Origin: Gymnorhina tibicen
Lineage: Eukaryota; Chordata; Aves; Passeriformes; Artamidae
Reading direction: 5' to 3'
Assembly (NCBI GenBank): GCA_013399875.1
Contig: VXAZ01007519.1
Coordinates: forward strand, 9,025 to 73,024
DNA length: 64,000 bases
Both the position numbers and the translations under genes were made by a program. Positions 49,317 through 61,065 of this stretch are shown piece by piece. How positions within the stretch are numbered: position 1 is the stretch's first letter; every line of letters starts with the position of its first letter. The notes beneath the pieces are model-generated. The model was given only the letters and a program-made list of their open reading frames with translations. It had not been told where the DNA came from and ran no database searches.

Positions 49317-49450
49317 GGAAACATCGGCGTGTCCATCCCGAGGGCCGAGAACGCCGACGTGTTTAGCCCTGGGGCTGGGGACACGCTGAGAATGCCCGGG
49401 TGTCCATTCCGAGGGGTGAGGACACGCTGAGGACAACGCGTGTCCATCAA
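49317..49450. repeat. Degenerate GTGTCCATCCCGAGG-type repeat
   Basis: Three to four imperfect units alternate CGTGTCCATCCCGAGGG-like and GGACACGCTGAG-like words. They lie between the PKDREJ end and the CDPF1 CpG island. Confidence 0.6.
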
Positions 49451-49479
49451 AGCCGGAGCAGGGAATGAGGGAAGGCAGG

Positions 49480-50060
49480 AGGCGTTAACGGGCGCACAGC
49501 GCCCCCCGCCGGCCGCCGGGCGCCCCCTGCCCCTTTAAGGGAGGCCCTGGCGCCGCGGAGTCCGCGCGCGATCCCGGAAGTGGCTCGCTGGGCACCGCGT
49601 GTGGGGGAACGGGAACGGGAGAAGGGGGACCGCCGGGAACTGGGTGGAAAGTGAGCGCCGGGGGCGGGGGGAACTGGAGCAGGAGGGGAAACGGGAACCG
49701 GGAGGCAAACAGGAGCTCGGGGCGGAACCGGAATTGGGGGGGGACACAGGAACCGGGAATTGGGGAGCAAAGGGGAGATGGGGAGGGGACCGAGGAACGG
49801 GAGACAGGGGGCGAAAGGCACTGGGAGCTCCGCGGGGGGCGTGGAAACGGGGACCTAGGGAGAGCCTGGGGGAAGCCGGGAACCGGGCCGACGGCGGTGG
49901 GAACCGGGAATTGTGGGGCCAACGGGAGCCGGGCAGAGAACCGGGATCCGGGCGGGGAACGTGAGCCAGGGGAGGGGGAACCGGAATCCGGACGGGGGAA
50001 CCGGGAGTGGGGGAGGACAGCGGAGCCCGGAGCGGGGGAGCAGCTGCTGACGGGGCACTG
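49480..50060 (+). promoter_or_regulatory. CDPF1: CpG island, probable CDPF1 promoter and 5' exon
   Basis: A strongly GC- and CpG-rich block lies 8.6 kb upstream of the first CDPF1 coding exon and just past PKDREJ, the expected place for the CDPF1 start by human gene order. The untranslated exon and its donor could not be fixed. The left part holds CCCTTTAAGGGAGG and a CCGGAAGTGG ETS-like site at 49574-49583. Confidence 0.55.
49600..50035. repeat. Irregular GGGAACCGGGA-type purine-rich repeat
   Basis: Words such as GGGAACCGGGA, GGGAACTGG and GGGAATTGGGG recur every 10-30 bases over more than 400 bp. Plus-strand G runs make G-quadruplex formation likely. Long open frames on both strands here result from the repeat. 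Confidence 0.8.
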
Positions 50061-53000
50061 CCGACCAGGAGACACTCACGGTTCCCGAGCTAGAGGCCAC
50101 TGTCTTCCAGCTCTAGGCACCTGTGAGCCAAAGAATTGGATCTGTGCACTAGTAGTTAGTAAGGATGTGTAACTATATTCTTACAATTGAAATGGCATGT
50201 TTTACATAAACAAAATTCAAGATCTTCATGCTTCTGGACCCCATTCAAAAATGTTTTCCTCATGCCTTAACGTCCCATGTAAATAACGGGCAAAGAAGCT
50301 GTTACAGTGAAAGCATTAGTGATACCTTGCCTCACTTTGTGTCTTGCCTCAAACTGTCTGTGATCTCTACAAATATGACAAAGTTATGTCAAGAGCCTGA
50401 TGAAGGCTCCCCTGAAAGTTTTACTCTGCCCAGATGCTGAGGTTGTTCAGACCAAAGAAGGTTTTTGTTTGATGAGAATTGTAGGAAAATGCTTGGATTC
50501 TGTTGTTACAGTGACTTGTTATGGAGATGCATTCCCCAGGCTGGTTGAGATGCCAAGCTCTCTGGCCTGTGCATCACCTTTGCACTGATCTGTTAGTAAA
50601 AATCAGTGGTTTTACTGGCACAAAAATCACCACACCAAAAAAGCTGTAAAAAGCCCCCAAATTCCCAATAGATGGGCACAAACCTGAGATTTGGATTAAG
50701 AAAGAAATTAGTTACCTATGTGGTTGCAATGGTTAGGGCTTCTTTGTTCTTTAGTCCAGGCCAGGAAAAAGCAAGAGAGGATTGGCAAGTGTATGTTGCT
50801 CCTTTTCTCAGTGCCTGGTGAAAGCATCTTTACCTGATCTTTCTGTTTTCTTTTTTGCTGCCCATTGAATACCTGAACCATGTTGCCTCCTTTGAAGTCT
50901 GCTTTTAACTACAGGCCATAATAACTTTGCACTATGCCTTCTCCCCCAGCTGTTCGTTTATTTTGTCCTAATTTTCCTAACATGAATGAAGTTATTACTC
51001 ATTAATCACCCTTGGAGCCATGTATATGTGCAGAAAGAAAGCACACATTTAAATCTGGCATGACACATCACAGTGTTTTTAAGCCTTATCTACCTAGACC
51101 TATAGCCAGCACTTTGAAAAACATGGACAACATACAATTTCTGTCAAGACCCCCCCATCAGCTCTGCTGCTTAATTAGCTCTACTCTGAGCCCACACTTT
51201 CCTTTTGGACCTCAGTGAAATCTTAGTCAGACCTGTCTGTGTTTGCTGGACAGATGGAGATCTAAAGCCAAAGAAAACTTTATAAGATACCTGTGACATG
51301 TTGAGGATGCTGCCAATTCTTAGTGGATTTTGAGCTGCTTGGGTAAAAAGTCAGAACTGTGAAGACTTTTATGTGTCTGCCCTTCTAGCATGTGACCCAG
51401 GAGGAGCAGTCCACTCTGGCTAGTGAATTCTAGGATCTACACATCTCCAGCCATGATTAAATTTGTCATATGAGAAAAAGACACTTTTCTTCTGTTTTAC
51501 CTGTGATGAACAGAGAAGTAAATTTGTCCAAAAGAACTTCTGGAAGGAAAGAGCGTAAGTATAGACCTTCTGGAGAACAGACTGCAGAGTACAGAGCATG
51601 TACAAGAGGAATGGCCTGGAACTCAGTGATAAAATAGGTCTTCAGCTATCTAAGAACAAATATTTCTCTGTGTTCTACAGATTATGGAAGTGGTTCTTGT
51701 ACACGTGCCTTGATACCTGTTTGATGTTTTGATACCTGTTTGAGGTGTTGAAGGAAGTGCAGCCTCAGTACCTGCATATTTTTTTGGCAAAGTAATCCAA
51801 GTACTAGTTGGGAAGCCAAGCCTTTCTGACAGGGGCAAACAGAGTAACCTGAAAACATTGCTAAAAATTCAGGAAGTTTTGTGCCTGCCTGAACTCACCC
51901 TGTTCCATCTTGCTACATGGCTAGAAGACAGGAATTTGACATAGGTGTATGTCAGGAAGTTTGGAAGCTGCTAACCCCTGAGTAAAAGACTTAATTTCCA
52001 CTGTAAACTGTAACCAGTGAAGTGACTTTGGTGTGAAGGTGTGAAACAAGGAACCCATTTGCAAATTTTTGTGACGGAACTCCCAGCAAGTGCCCTGAAA
52101 AGAAAATTTTCTAAGGGTTGGATGACTGTGGGCTTTGCTCTGTCAGATATGCTGCCAGTAGATCTCTTTGGTGCTTTTCTGTGCTTACTGTTCACACCAG
52201 ATGGGACAACAAACCTTGAAGAATACGTCCCAGAGGAAATGAGCATGGCTGCAGAAGCTGTGGTGGGCTGTGTGCATGCAGAAGTTGTAGGTATAGTAGG
52301 GACAGGCCTGTCTTTATTCCCAGGCTTTCTTGAAGCTTGCGCTCTTCACCCCATACCCCTCACCTCTCTGGTAGATGTTTTTGCTTTTCCTTCTGGATAG
52401 TTTTGCTTTATTTCATTCTGCAGTCCCCAACTCGAGCTGAATCCTAACAAACTGAGAGCTGCAGTCACGCTTTATTGGAAAGTATTCCCTTACCCAGGTA
52501 TGTTAATGCTGAACATCTTCCTGTTCAGGAGAAACTGGCACTGCCTCCACAGCAGGGACATTGTCACGTGCAACCCCATGTATGGTGCTGAATCTTTCCT
52601 TACAATCCAAACTTTGCCTTCTGTAGGGAGATTAATCACTGGAGCTGTATTTCTTCCTTTAAGGATTATGTCAGGTGGCAGTGTCTTATTTCCCAAAATA
52701 CTATGTTAGCCTCTTCTACTGTATTTCCACAAAATCTTGTTGTTCCTATTTTTAGAGTGTTGGAAAGTATTGCACTAAGTTTAGATTGTGCTTAACCAAG
52801 CTGATGCTTTCAGTGGTACATGTGTGGCTCTGCACTTAACATTTTTTAAGGACAACTTAAAAACTAATGGTCCTCGCTTATATATTAATAGAGCAACTTG
52901 CTCTTCCCCACTATGGCTATTAATGTAAGAAATTTCTAATAAGGAGCTGCAGTTTGGAAGGGAGACAAAATGAGTTCAGGACAGAAGGTTACTATGGCTG

Positions 53001-56000
53001 TACATTGATTTTTTTATTGTGGCTGTACCAGAGAGAGATTTAATGAAATCTGATGTCAGGTCTGGTTTTTCCATTTTGGCAAAGAATAACTGTGATCCAG
53101 AACTGATGATCACTTTAGCAACATTTCACTGTTTGGATCTCTTGTATTATGGGTGGATGATGCCTTGTGCAGCCTTCCTTTGTGAAGCTTTAAATTCTCA
53201 CCTAATTTGAGGTTCTTATTAAATGCTGCCTAATTTAGAGCAGGCTGCATGCCATCTCTGAGTAAGGGGCTCTTGGGCTAGATTTTTGTTGAGTGTTGGT
53301 TTCTCAGCTTTGTTAAATCATGGATCTTAGGTATAGATGCCTTTTTGAGATTCATCTTGTGTTCAGAAAGCCTTTTTACCTAAGGAAGGGGTTTGATTTG
53401 CTTGATCTCTGTTACTCCTCTTTCGCTACAACTGTTCAGAAAACACACTGGCTTTCACACCTGTGATTACCTAGACTGTTTATCCTGCTGCTGCCATGGG
53501 GAATCCATGGAAGCTGTTGTTCAGGAGCGGGGCTTGGGGCCTGCTCTGTGACCCATGGCTACAGGGAAGCCTGCAGGGATCTGTGTTCCTTCCAAGCAGA
53601 GAAAGTGTAGCACAATCCCCCAGCCTGGGGGGAAAAGGTGCTGCAATAAGTCAAGGTTTAATTCAATCAAGTGATCTTTGGGAGAGTGAGTAAGGATGAA
53701 AGTTCTGAATGGCCACACTTGGTGAAGTTACAGTCCTGGGCTAATTCATGCTGAATGCAAGGTAAGTCACCTCAAAGGAAGAGCAGGGAGGCAGCCCCAG
53801 GTGACCTAAACATGCCTTCAGGGCTGTAGCACAAAGGAAGGAGAGGAACAGAGTTGTTCACCTGGAGATTAATTTAGCAAGTAAGAGGGTTCTGCTGTTT
53901 TATCTACTACCTGATCAACTAGGCAGCAGATTGTTTTTCTGAAGAAGGCAAGTGAATCGCTGGTGCTGAAGTGTGTTTAAATACCTGTCACATCAAACAC
54001 TGGCACATGCCAGGGTATGAACTCCTGCCCTACTACCAGAGAGCACTCCTTCCTGTAGAAAATCAAGCTGTGAATGTTTTAATATGTTATTGTCATCAGC
54101 AGTGGATACTGCAGGAAAATCCTGGCAGGTACAAGAAACAAGGGTTTTGTAGGAGGGGATTAAGGGTGTGTCAATGTTGATTTTATCTGACAGCCTTTCA
54201 AATCAAAGTCTGCATCTATTTATAGGCACTTTGTTTCTTGTATGGTTTCTCTAGTTTATCAGTGACTCAGAAATACAGGAATACTGTGGAGTATTAAGAG
54301 AGGCTTAACCTATGCATTGTAAAGACTTGTGCTACTGAGGTTTGAAGCAAAGAAAATCAGGTTACTTATCTATGCTACTACTTTGCCACAGACCCTGACA
54401 ATTTAAGGGTGATTTATGATTTCTGGCATGCCTTCCAGGCCTCTTAGCAGAGTGCTCCGAGCAGAATTGCCCTGAAGTCTTTAGGAGTCTCCAGAGAACA
54501 GAGAGCCATTTCGCCATGTCTATATCAGGTATCAGTTGCAGACAGCATGGAGAAACACTCTTACAGCACTACCCAACCTATGCCTTTTACTGCAGTTACT
54601 TGCTTACTATGGCACTGAAATCTGTGCTTCACCTTTTGCCAGGACATGTGAGGCAGCCTCACACACATCCTGCAGCGCTCTAGGCTTGACCCGGCGGGTT
54701 TCTGCAGAGCGTGCTTGTTCTGTGGTTACCCAAGCATGTGGGTAACTGTGTTCTTTCCAGAAGAGCTGGGCATGTGCGTCAGGTAAGGATGTGTTCAAGT
54801 ACCTTGTGGCTTCCAGTCAGAGTGCTAAATGCTTGGGCTGAATTCAGTTCTAGACAAGCTGTTGTCAAAGACCTATTTAGCATGTGTCAGCCAGACAGAC
54901 TTGTGACACGTTACTGGGACATGGTGCTGCTTCATAACTTTCCAAGGAGAGAAAAAAAATAGTGGTAGCACCTGGTGATGATTTGGGTTGCTTGTGGTCA
55001 CAAATTTGCCTGTCATTATTATGAAGGGATTAGTGCCCTAGACTTTCTCCTCAAGAGATCCTCTATCCTGCTGCTGGTTTGCTAGAGAGAAATGAGTTCT
55101 CCCTCTGCTTCATGTGTCTGGAGGGCAGACAGACACCTGATCACACTGTCACATTGGGCATCCTGCTGAGATGGTGTGTAGGGCCAAACCGATGAGCTGA
55201 CATTGTGATAAACCAACGTCTGGCTCAGCTGGGTTTATAGCATAAAGACATGGTTATTCAAAGCAAATGAACTTCTTGGAAGCGACTTTTTGTGAGAAAG
55301 TGCATCTTGGGACTCGCCTGCTTGGTGGTTTAGACTAAAGGTGTGAAGCACATGCATAAACTTGCCATTAAATATCTTTCGTCAGAAGGAAATGGCTTTA
55401 CTTCGTTGTATAGTAAACTTTACTTCTGAATGGGAGCACTGACCCTGAAATCTGTGCCTTCACTGACCTCACACCTTTAGGCAGTGACCTTAACTTTCCC
55501 ACGTGCTGATGTGTAGGCAAGCTCTCAGGACAAATGATGTTCCCAGCGAAATAAAACTTGGTACAGCTGCTACCAGTGACTTGTAAGCTGGGAGCAAAAT
55601 GGAAAGCATCATAAATTCATCTGTGTCTTGCAGGCAGGATCATATGCTTTTCAACTGGCATAGCCAAAAATGTGTTTGTACATAGATATCATTCTTTCCC
55701 AGTGGTAGGCATTGAACAGATTCTGTTCTACATGCCAATGGTCTGTGAGAGAGCAAGTGTTTCTGTATCTAACATACTTCAGCTCTGAACCCAGGGCTGT
55801 TATTTTAACTTGGGATCAGGACATATTCATTCCAATGTCTATGACCTTCACTGCCATAAATACTTCTTTTTTGTTGTGATTCTTGGTGTTTTGCATTATT
55901 TTAAAGAAAAGGTCACCAGTATAGTCTTCTCTACCTGATTCAAGTGACTTTCCATACTCTACTTCTTTGGGGTTAATGACTTCCCCTTTTTAAGAAAGAC

Positions 56001-58677
56001 TGATTACAAAAACTTGCATACAAGTGTTGATCTGAATCTCATTCTGTCAAATGGGTGTGTTGGTATTGATGCTGGGTACCTGCATAAAAGGTAAAGTTAG
56101 GTATGCCGAGGGGACCTAGCTGGTAATCCTAAAATGCAGGGTTCAAAAAGTAGACTTCTTAGCTGAGATAGTGCATAGCTTGAAGGATCCAAATTTTAAT
56201 GTACAGGGAGAAATGGGTAGCATGTACATGCCTTACAACTAACTGACATCTGAAAGTATTTGAGTTGATTAAATTCTCTCAAGCATCCCTGTGAGGCAGG
56301 GAAAACACATGATATCCAAGGGTCATATAATTTGTGAAAAAATATAGTTTGCTAAGGTGTTCTCAAGGTGAATTTATTTCTTAAACCAGTGTCCAGCCCC
56401 ATTTGTGTGACATTTGAAGAACTCGGTGCTACTGAAATGCCAGGAATGGCAGTGGAAAGGCTGGTGGTAAGGGAGTGATGAGGTAAGGGAGATTATTTCC
56501 AAAATTAAGTTTCAGGGTTTAACAGGCTAGGACTTTCTGAACTGGGTGTCTGTCATGAAGCCTCTGTAGCCTCTGTTCCTCTTCTGGAACATTAGATGAC
56601 AAGTAGTCCCAGCTCTGCTTCACCTTGCCCCTAGTTCACCTTGTCAGCAGATGTCTCTGAGGATTCAGTTTCACCCCGTTGGGCGAGCAGAAATAGCAGC
56701 TTACTGTCACCAAAAGAGGGATGTGCAGGTCCCTCATCTCAGCCCTGCCTTTCTGCTGGTGCTGCAGTTCTGCCTCTTACCTTGTGCTACTGTTAGCAGC
56801 TGTTGGATTCCCCTGCAAGCCAATTTAGTTCCTTAAAGCAATAAGAAAAAAAATACTGGAAGAAGAAAATTTTAAAGTGGTTTTTTTTTTGTTACTGCAT
56901 TAGCAACTAGTGTGATATAGTAAGACTGAAACCATGGACCATGGTGTTGGATGTTGGATACCAGCTGCCCATTCTCTTTTTTGGGATGTTTTAGATCACC
57001 TCTGGTCCCAGCCTGTAGGTTGCATGGTCACCAGCTGGGCAATCAGGTTGGAGTGTGTTAGGTGGACTTCTGGAGCATCTTTTGGTGTATTTTTATTGAA
57101 ACCCTCTGGTTTGTGTGCTGTGAGGTGCTCTGTGGTGCAAACCTGTGTGGTAAGGAGGGACAGTCAGGCAATCTGTTCCCAAAGAAAACCCTTGAGCTGA
57201 AGCATAAATAGGGACGTGGCCTTAGTGAACTGAATCAGCTCTGTAGGAAAGGGTCTGGCTGCAGAGCTGGGAGAGTGGGAACGCCCTGCTGTCCTTTGGC
57301 AGGCTGTGGTTGTGCTCAGCTGGGAGCACACACAACCTACCTGCTGAGATACCTCCCAAACCCAGGTTCCTGGTGCTCACCTTCTTCATAGCCTGATGCC
57401 AGCTCTGCTTCTCTTCCAAAAGCTGACTGGTTTGCAGCAGAACACTGTACCGTGAAAAGCCTGAGGGTTTTTAGCTAAAAGCTGGAGTTTTCTTGATAAC
57501 TGCAACATGAATCACCTGTACAAGAAAATGGTGCAGGTGAGCGAAGATACCCAGTTTGCAGACAAGCAACCACCTTTCATGGATTGGTGCAATTTTTGGG
57601 CATGCACATGGTTAGCTGTGCTTGATAGGATTGTTGATACAGACTAAAATCAATCCTAAAAGCCTACTTGCTACAACATATTTTTGGAAAAAGCTCAGGG
57701 TGTGACTCTCAACTAATATTAGTGGTATTAGTGAAGGGTAAGCTCCCAAAATGTAAATCAATGGCCAGGATTTTAAACAAGTAATCTGTTAGCACCAAAG
57801 CTGATGGAGCATGACTTCTTACGTGTTATATCTTGGGACTGATGGCCACACCTTTGTAGTGAGGCCTGAAGTCTGTCAGAAGGATGGACAATTACTTTCC
57901 TATGTGCAGATTCTCCTATTCATAGAAATATATGGGTATTCTCCAGGAGGATAAAGCAGAGTCTTCCCCTTCTGCCTATTTTCATCAAAGTTATAGGACC
58001 TAAACTTTTTTAAAGGTGTCTGCTCCTTTTTCCCATATGGCTGGAATGGGCCAACACTTAATCGAGGTGATTCCATTGGCATCATTTCCATAGAAAGCCA
58101 GATGGGAACAGGGAGCCAGGGGTAAGCTTCCAAAATTATTCCAAGGTGAACCAGAAGTAAAGAAAAAGACACAGTCTTTATATTGCAACACTTAACCTTG
58201 CTGGTACCTGCCTCCTGAGCAGGGTCCCAAACCCTTTCCTGGCTCCAGTTGGAGGGAGGAGATGGGCATTGCAGAACTGGATTGGAATTCTGTAGAGCAG
58301 CAGATAGGGAACAGTGTCCTGGGAAGCACTTAGGGAGTATAGACCTCAGTTGAGCAGAGGGTTTTTGAGATCCCAGCCATGTGCTTTGTCACCTGAGTTC
58401 TTTCATGGATGTTCCAAATTAATAGGTGAACTTTATAGTTAAGCTCCCAGTCTGCAATTGATAGACCTGTCTAAGGAATTTGAAAATTTAACTGGGACAT
58501 GGGAAACCAACTTGATTTGGGAGAAAATATTTACTAAACAAAGTTTGCAATTGTTGGTTTTCTGTTGGGTTTTAATTTGCAAAGCCAGATGTCTCAGGTC
58601 ACTTTAATCTTCTTGCAGATGTGTTCCCAGCATTGCATTTTGAAGCTAATAGATTTTTTTGTGTGTGTTTCTTGCAG
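50061..58677 (+). other. CDPF1: Inferred CDPF1 intron 1
   Basis: No coding exon was recognised on either strand, and no polycystin-like segment was seen. The sequence is mostly unique-looking, with a small tandem duplication of GATACCTGTTTGA near 51,711-51,745 and a T run at 56,881. Confidence 0.4.
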
Positions 58678-58857
58678 GTAGCTTAAAATGGATGCTCCCA
58701 AAGAAGTTCAGACACCAGGAGAGTTCAGATGTGAGCTGTGTGAGTTATCAGCCCCGTACACATACTATGGGCGGATGCCACCAAACTCACGCTCTCACGA
58801 AATGCCCTCTGAGATCACAGACTTCATTTCTGCTATGAGCATTAGAATCCTTGTACT
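58678..58857 (+). CDS. CDPF1: CDPF1 first coding exon (3' border uncertain)
   Basis: The acceptor TTTCTTGCAG is followed 10 bases later by ATG at 58688. It encodes MDAPKEVQTPGEFRCELCEL, SAPYTYYGRMPPNSRS, matching human CDPF1 around FKCELCALTAPYSY. CDPF1 is a small cysteine-rich protein with a DPF motif and no known function. No GT donor lies just after the conserved NSRS. The first GT in the needed phase (2) is at 58858, which would add about 20 codons, so the border is tentative. Confidence 0.72.
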
Positions 58858-60953
58858 GTGCACTGCATGAGCCCAGTAATGTGCTGTATTGATCCTGAAC
58901 ACGAGGCTTGGTACTTAAAGTGATCTCCTTTTTCCCAAGGGAAGGAATGTTAAAAATTGTTGGTGTTGGTAGGAAAGACAACAATCAGTTTTTGTGCCCT
59001 GCTTCAATACCATGCAAAAATTTGTATTTAACCTATTTCCTAGCCCCACTGACAACTCTACTATACCAATATTTTCTTGCTAGAATGCTACTGACTGCCA
59101 GCCTGGTATTTCTGGGAATAGCCCTCCCCTCACTGTAGCCTCCCTCAGCTCAGCAATACATACACACAGCATGAATGGAATATATATGGCAGAAATGCTT
59201 CTTATGAGCTATTTGGCATGATGTGGAGTTTTGAATAGCAGTGCTTTTTGGTGCGGATTGGACAATCCCTTGTCAGACTATGGGACATGTATTTATATTT
59301 TCAGGGACCAAAGCCTTTTCTCTCTCTGCTAAGTAGGGATAGTTTGACCAGAAGTTACGCAGTTGCAGCTTTGTGTGCAGACATTAAACTCCCTATAAAA
59401 TAAAGCACTTTGCTTTAAATGCATGAGTAGCTTGGTGGAGGCCATCATGGTCAACAAATCCATCAGGCAAACATGGTCAGCAACTCTCTGGAGCTGGAAG
59501 TCAGGCATGTACTCAGCATTTCACCCCAGTAAGACTGCTCAGTTTCCTTAAGAATGGAAACAGCTGTTGATCACCACTTGCTGGGGCTGTTGTCCTTGGG
59601 CAGCTGTCTTTTTATCATTCCAAACCCCACAGTGCTACTAGTTTTCCCTCTTCCACTCAGCAGAGCAATGGCTCACCTTTGATCAGATCCATTCCTGAAG
59701 AGTCTGAATGTGAATCTTAATTTAGGTTATCCAAGCTCAGTGTTAACATCCCAGCTTTATTTGGGTTGCTCAGGTGCCGAAAGCAAAAGAATAATAAAGC
59801 ATCACAGTTCTATAGATACTTTCAAGAAATAGCTTTCCACCCCATCTTTCTTGGCTTGCTCACACGTCCCAAGTGCAGTGCTGCAGGAAATGTGCTGGAC
59901 AGGAGGCCTTGTCCAATGGCTCTGCACTGACGAGGGCTGGGAGTCCTACAAGGGGAGCTTTGCAAACACAGTCCTGTCTTTCTACCCCAGGGACTTGTTG
60001 ACAGGGTGATCTGCCACGGTAAGATGCCTGATATTTCCCAACAGTGGAAGGCTCTGGCCATATCATTTTCTCTTTGAGTGGACACAAAAAGGAGAGAGGA
60101 ATACAGTGCTGGACACACTCCTGCACACACTTGTGTGTGTACAGAGGTAGGGAGAAGGCAGTACGAGTTGACAGAATACCTTTTATCCATATTATTACCA
60201 GAATCCAAGTCTGACTTAAGCCCAAGAGTAAGCCAGGTGCCCTTGCTGGGTGCCCTGTGCAGACAGACACTCAACTGCCTTCTGTATTATTTTGCCTAGA
60301 GCTCCCAGAAAAAAATAAAAGCTTTAGTTTTTCCCAAGCAGGTTGCCAAATTATTAATAAATGCACTCCCTCAACACCCTGGAGCAAACAGTACAGTCTG
60401 TGACGCAAAGTAAGCACACTGGATGTGACTGCAAAGCTCTCTGCCAGTAGCTCCTGCTTTCAGGAGGTGGGGACCTCAGCTTTACAGCAGTGGCATAACC
60501 AAGAGCAGTAAAACCTCTGTATTTTATACTCACATGCATGCAGCTTTGGAAGAGAACTTCTGATTAAAAGCTGTGCAATTGAAATGGTGACTTGACAAGG
60601 TACTGAAGGTGACCATGCTAAGGAGTGGCTGTCATAAAAAATGCAAGATAATTACTTTAAGGTAGAGCATTGAGAAAAACTTAGTAAGATGACATTGAGA
60701 GGTTCACCAGTTGCTCTCCTTTTGGAAGAGAGATAGAAAGTGCAGTATAGGACTGAAGGCAGCTGCAGAATTGAAGATTTTGAAGAGACCTTTTCTCTGC
60801 ACTGCACAGCTGCTGCATTGCCTCATGTACAACAGCTGGATGAGCAAATCAAGTACAAAAGTCTGGTAACTTTTCAGTCTCCACAATTTCCCCCTCCCAA
60901 CCGTCCCCTACTGTGAAGTATACACTTAAAAGCCTGAAATTATTCTTTTACAG

Positions 60954-61065
60954 GCCTTTGGAAGAAGCCTATGTCATGAAGGATCCTTTCACCCCTGACA
61001 AGGACAAGTTCCTCTTCGCTGGGTCTCATTGCAGTTTGTGTAGCAGAGCAGTGTGCATTGGTGCA
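60954..61065 (+). CDS. CDPF1: CDPF1 second coding exon with DPF motif
   Basis: The acceptor is TTTTACAG and the donor GTAAGC. It encodes PLEEAYVMKDPFTPDKDKFL, FAGSHCSLCSRAVCIGA, closely like human EESYVMKDPFT and CSLCGRLVCVG. It exits in phase 0. The expected final cysteine block (human ECSLFY and FCLPC) was not found before 64,000, so the gene probably continues past the window. Confidence 0.88.

Noticed and set aside
49485..50172. Open frames of 120-196 codons on both strands in the CpG island
   Set aside because: Both strands are open at once because of the GGGAACCGG-type repeat. The composition is only Gly/Arg/Glu or Pro/Ser.
52041..52400. Open frame of 119 codons considered as a displaced PKDREJ channel exon
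   Set aside because: It has no run of membrane spans and no polycystin pore-like pattern.
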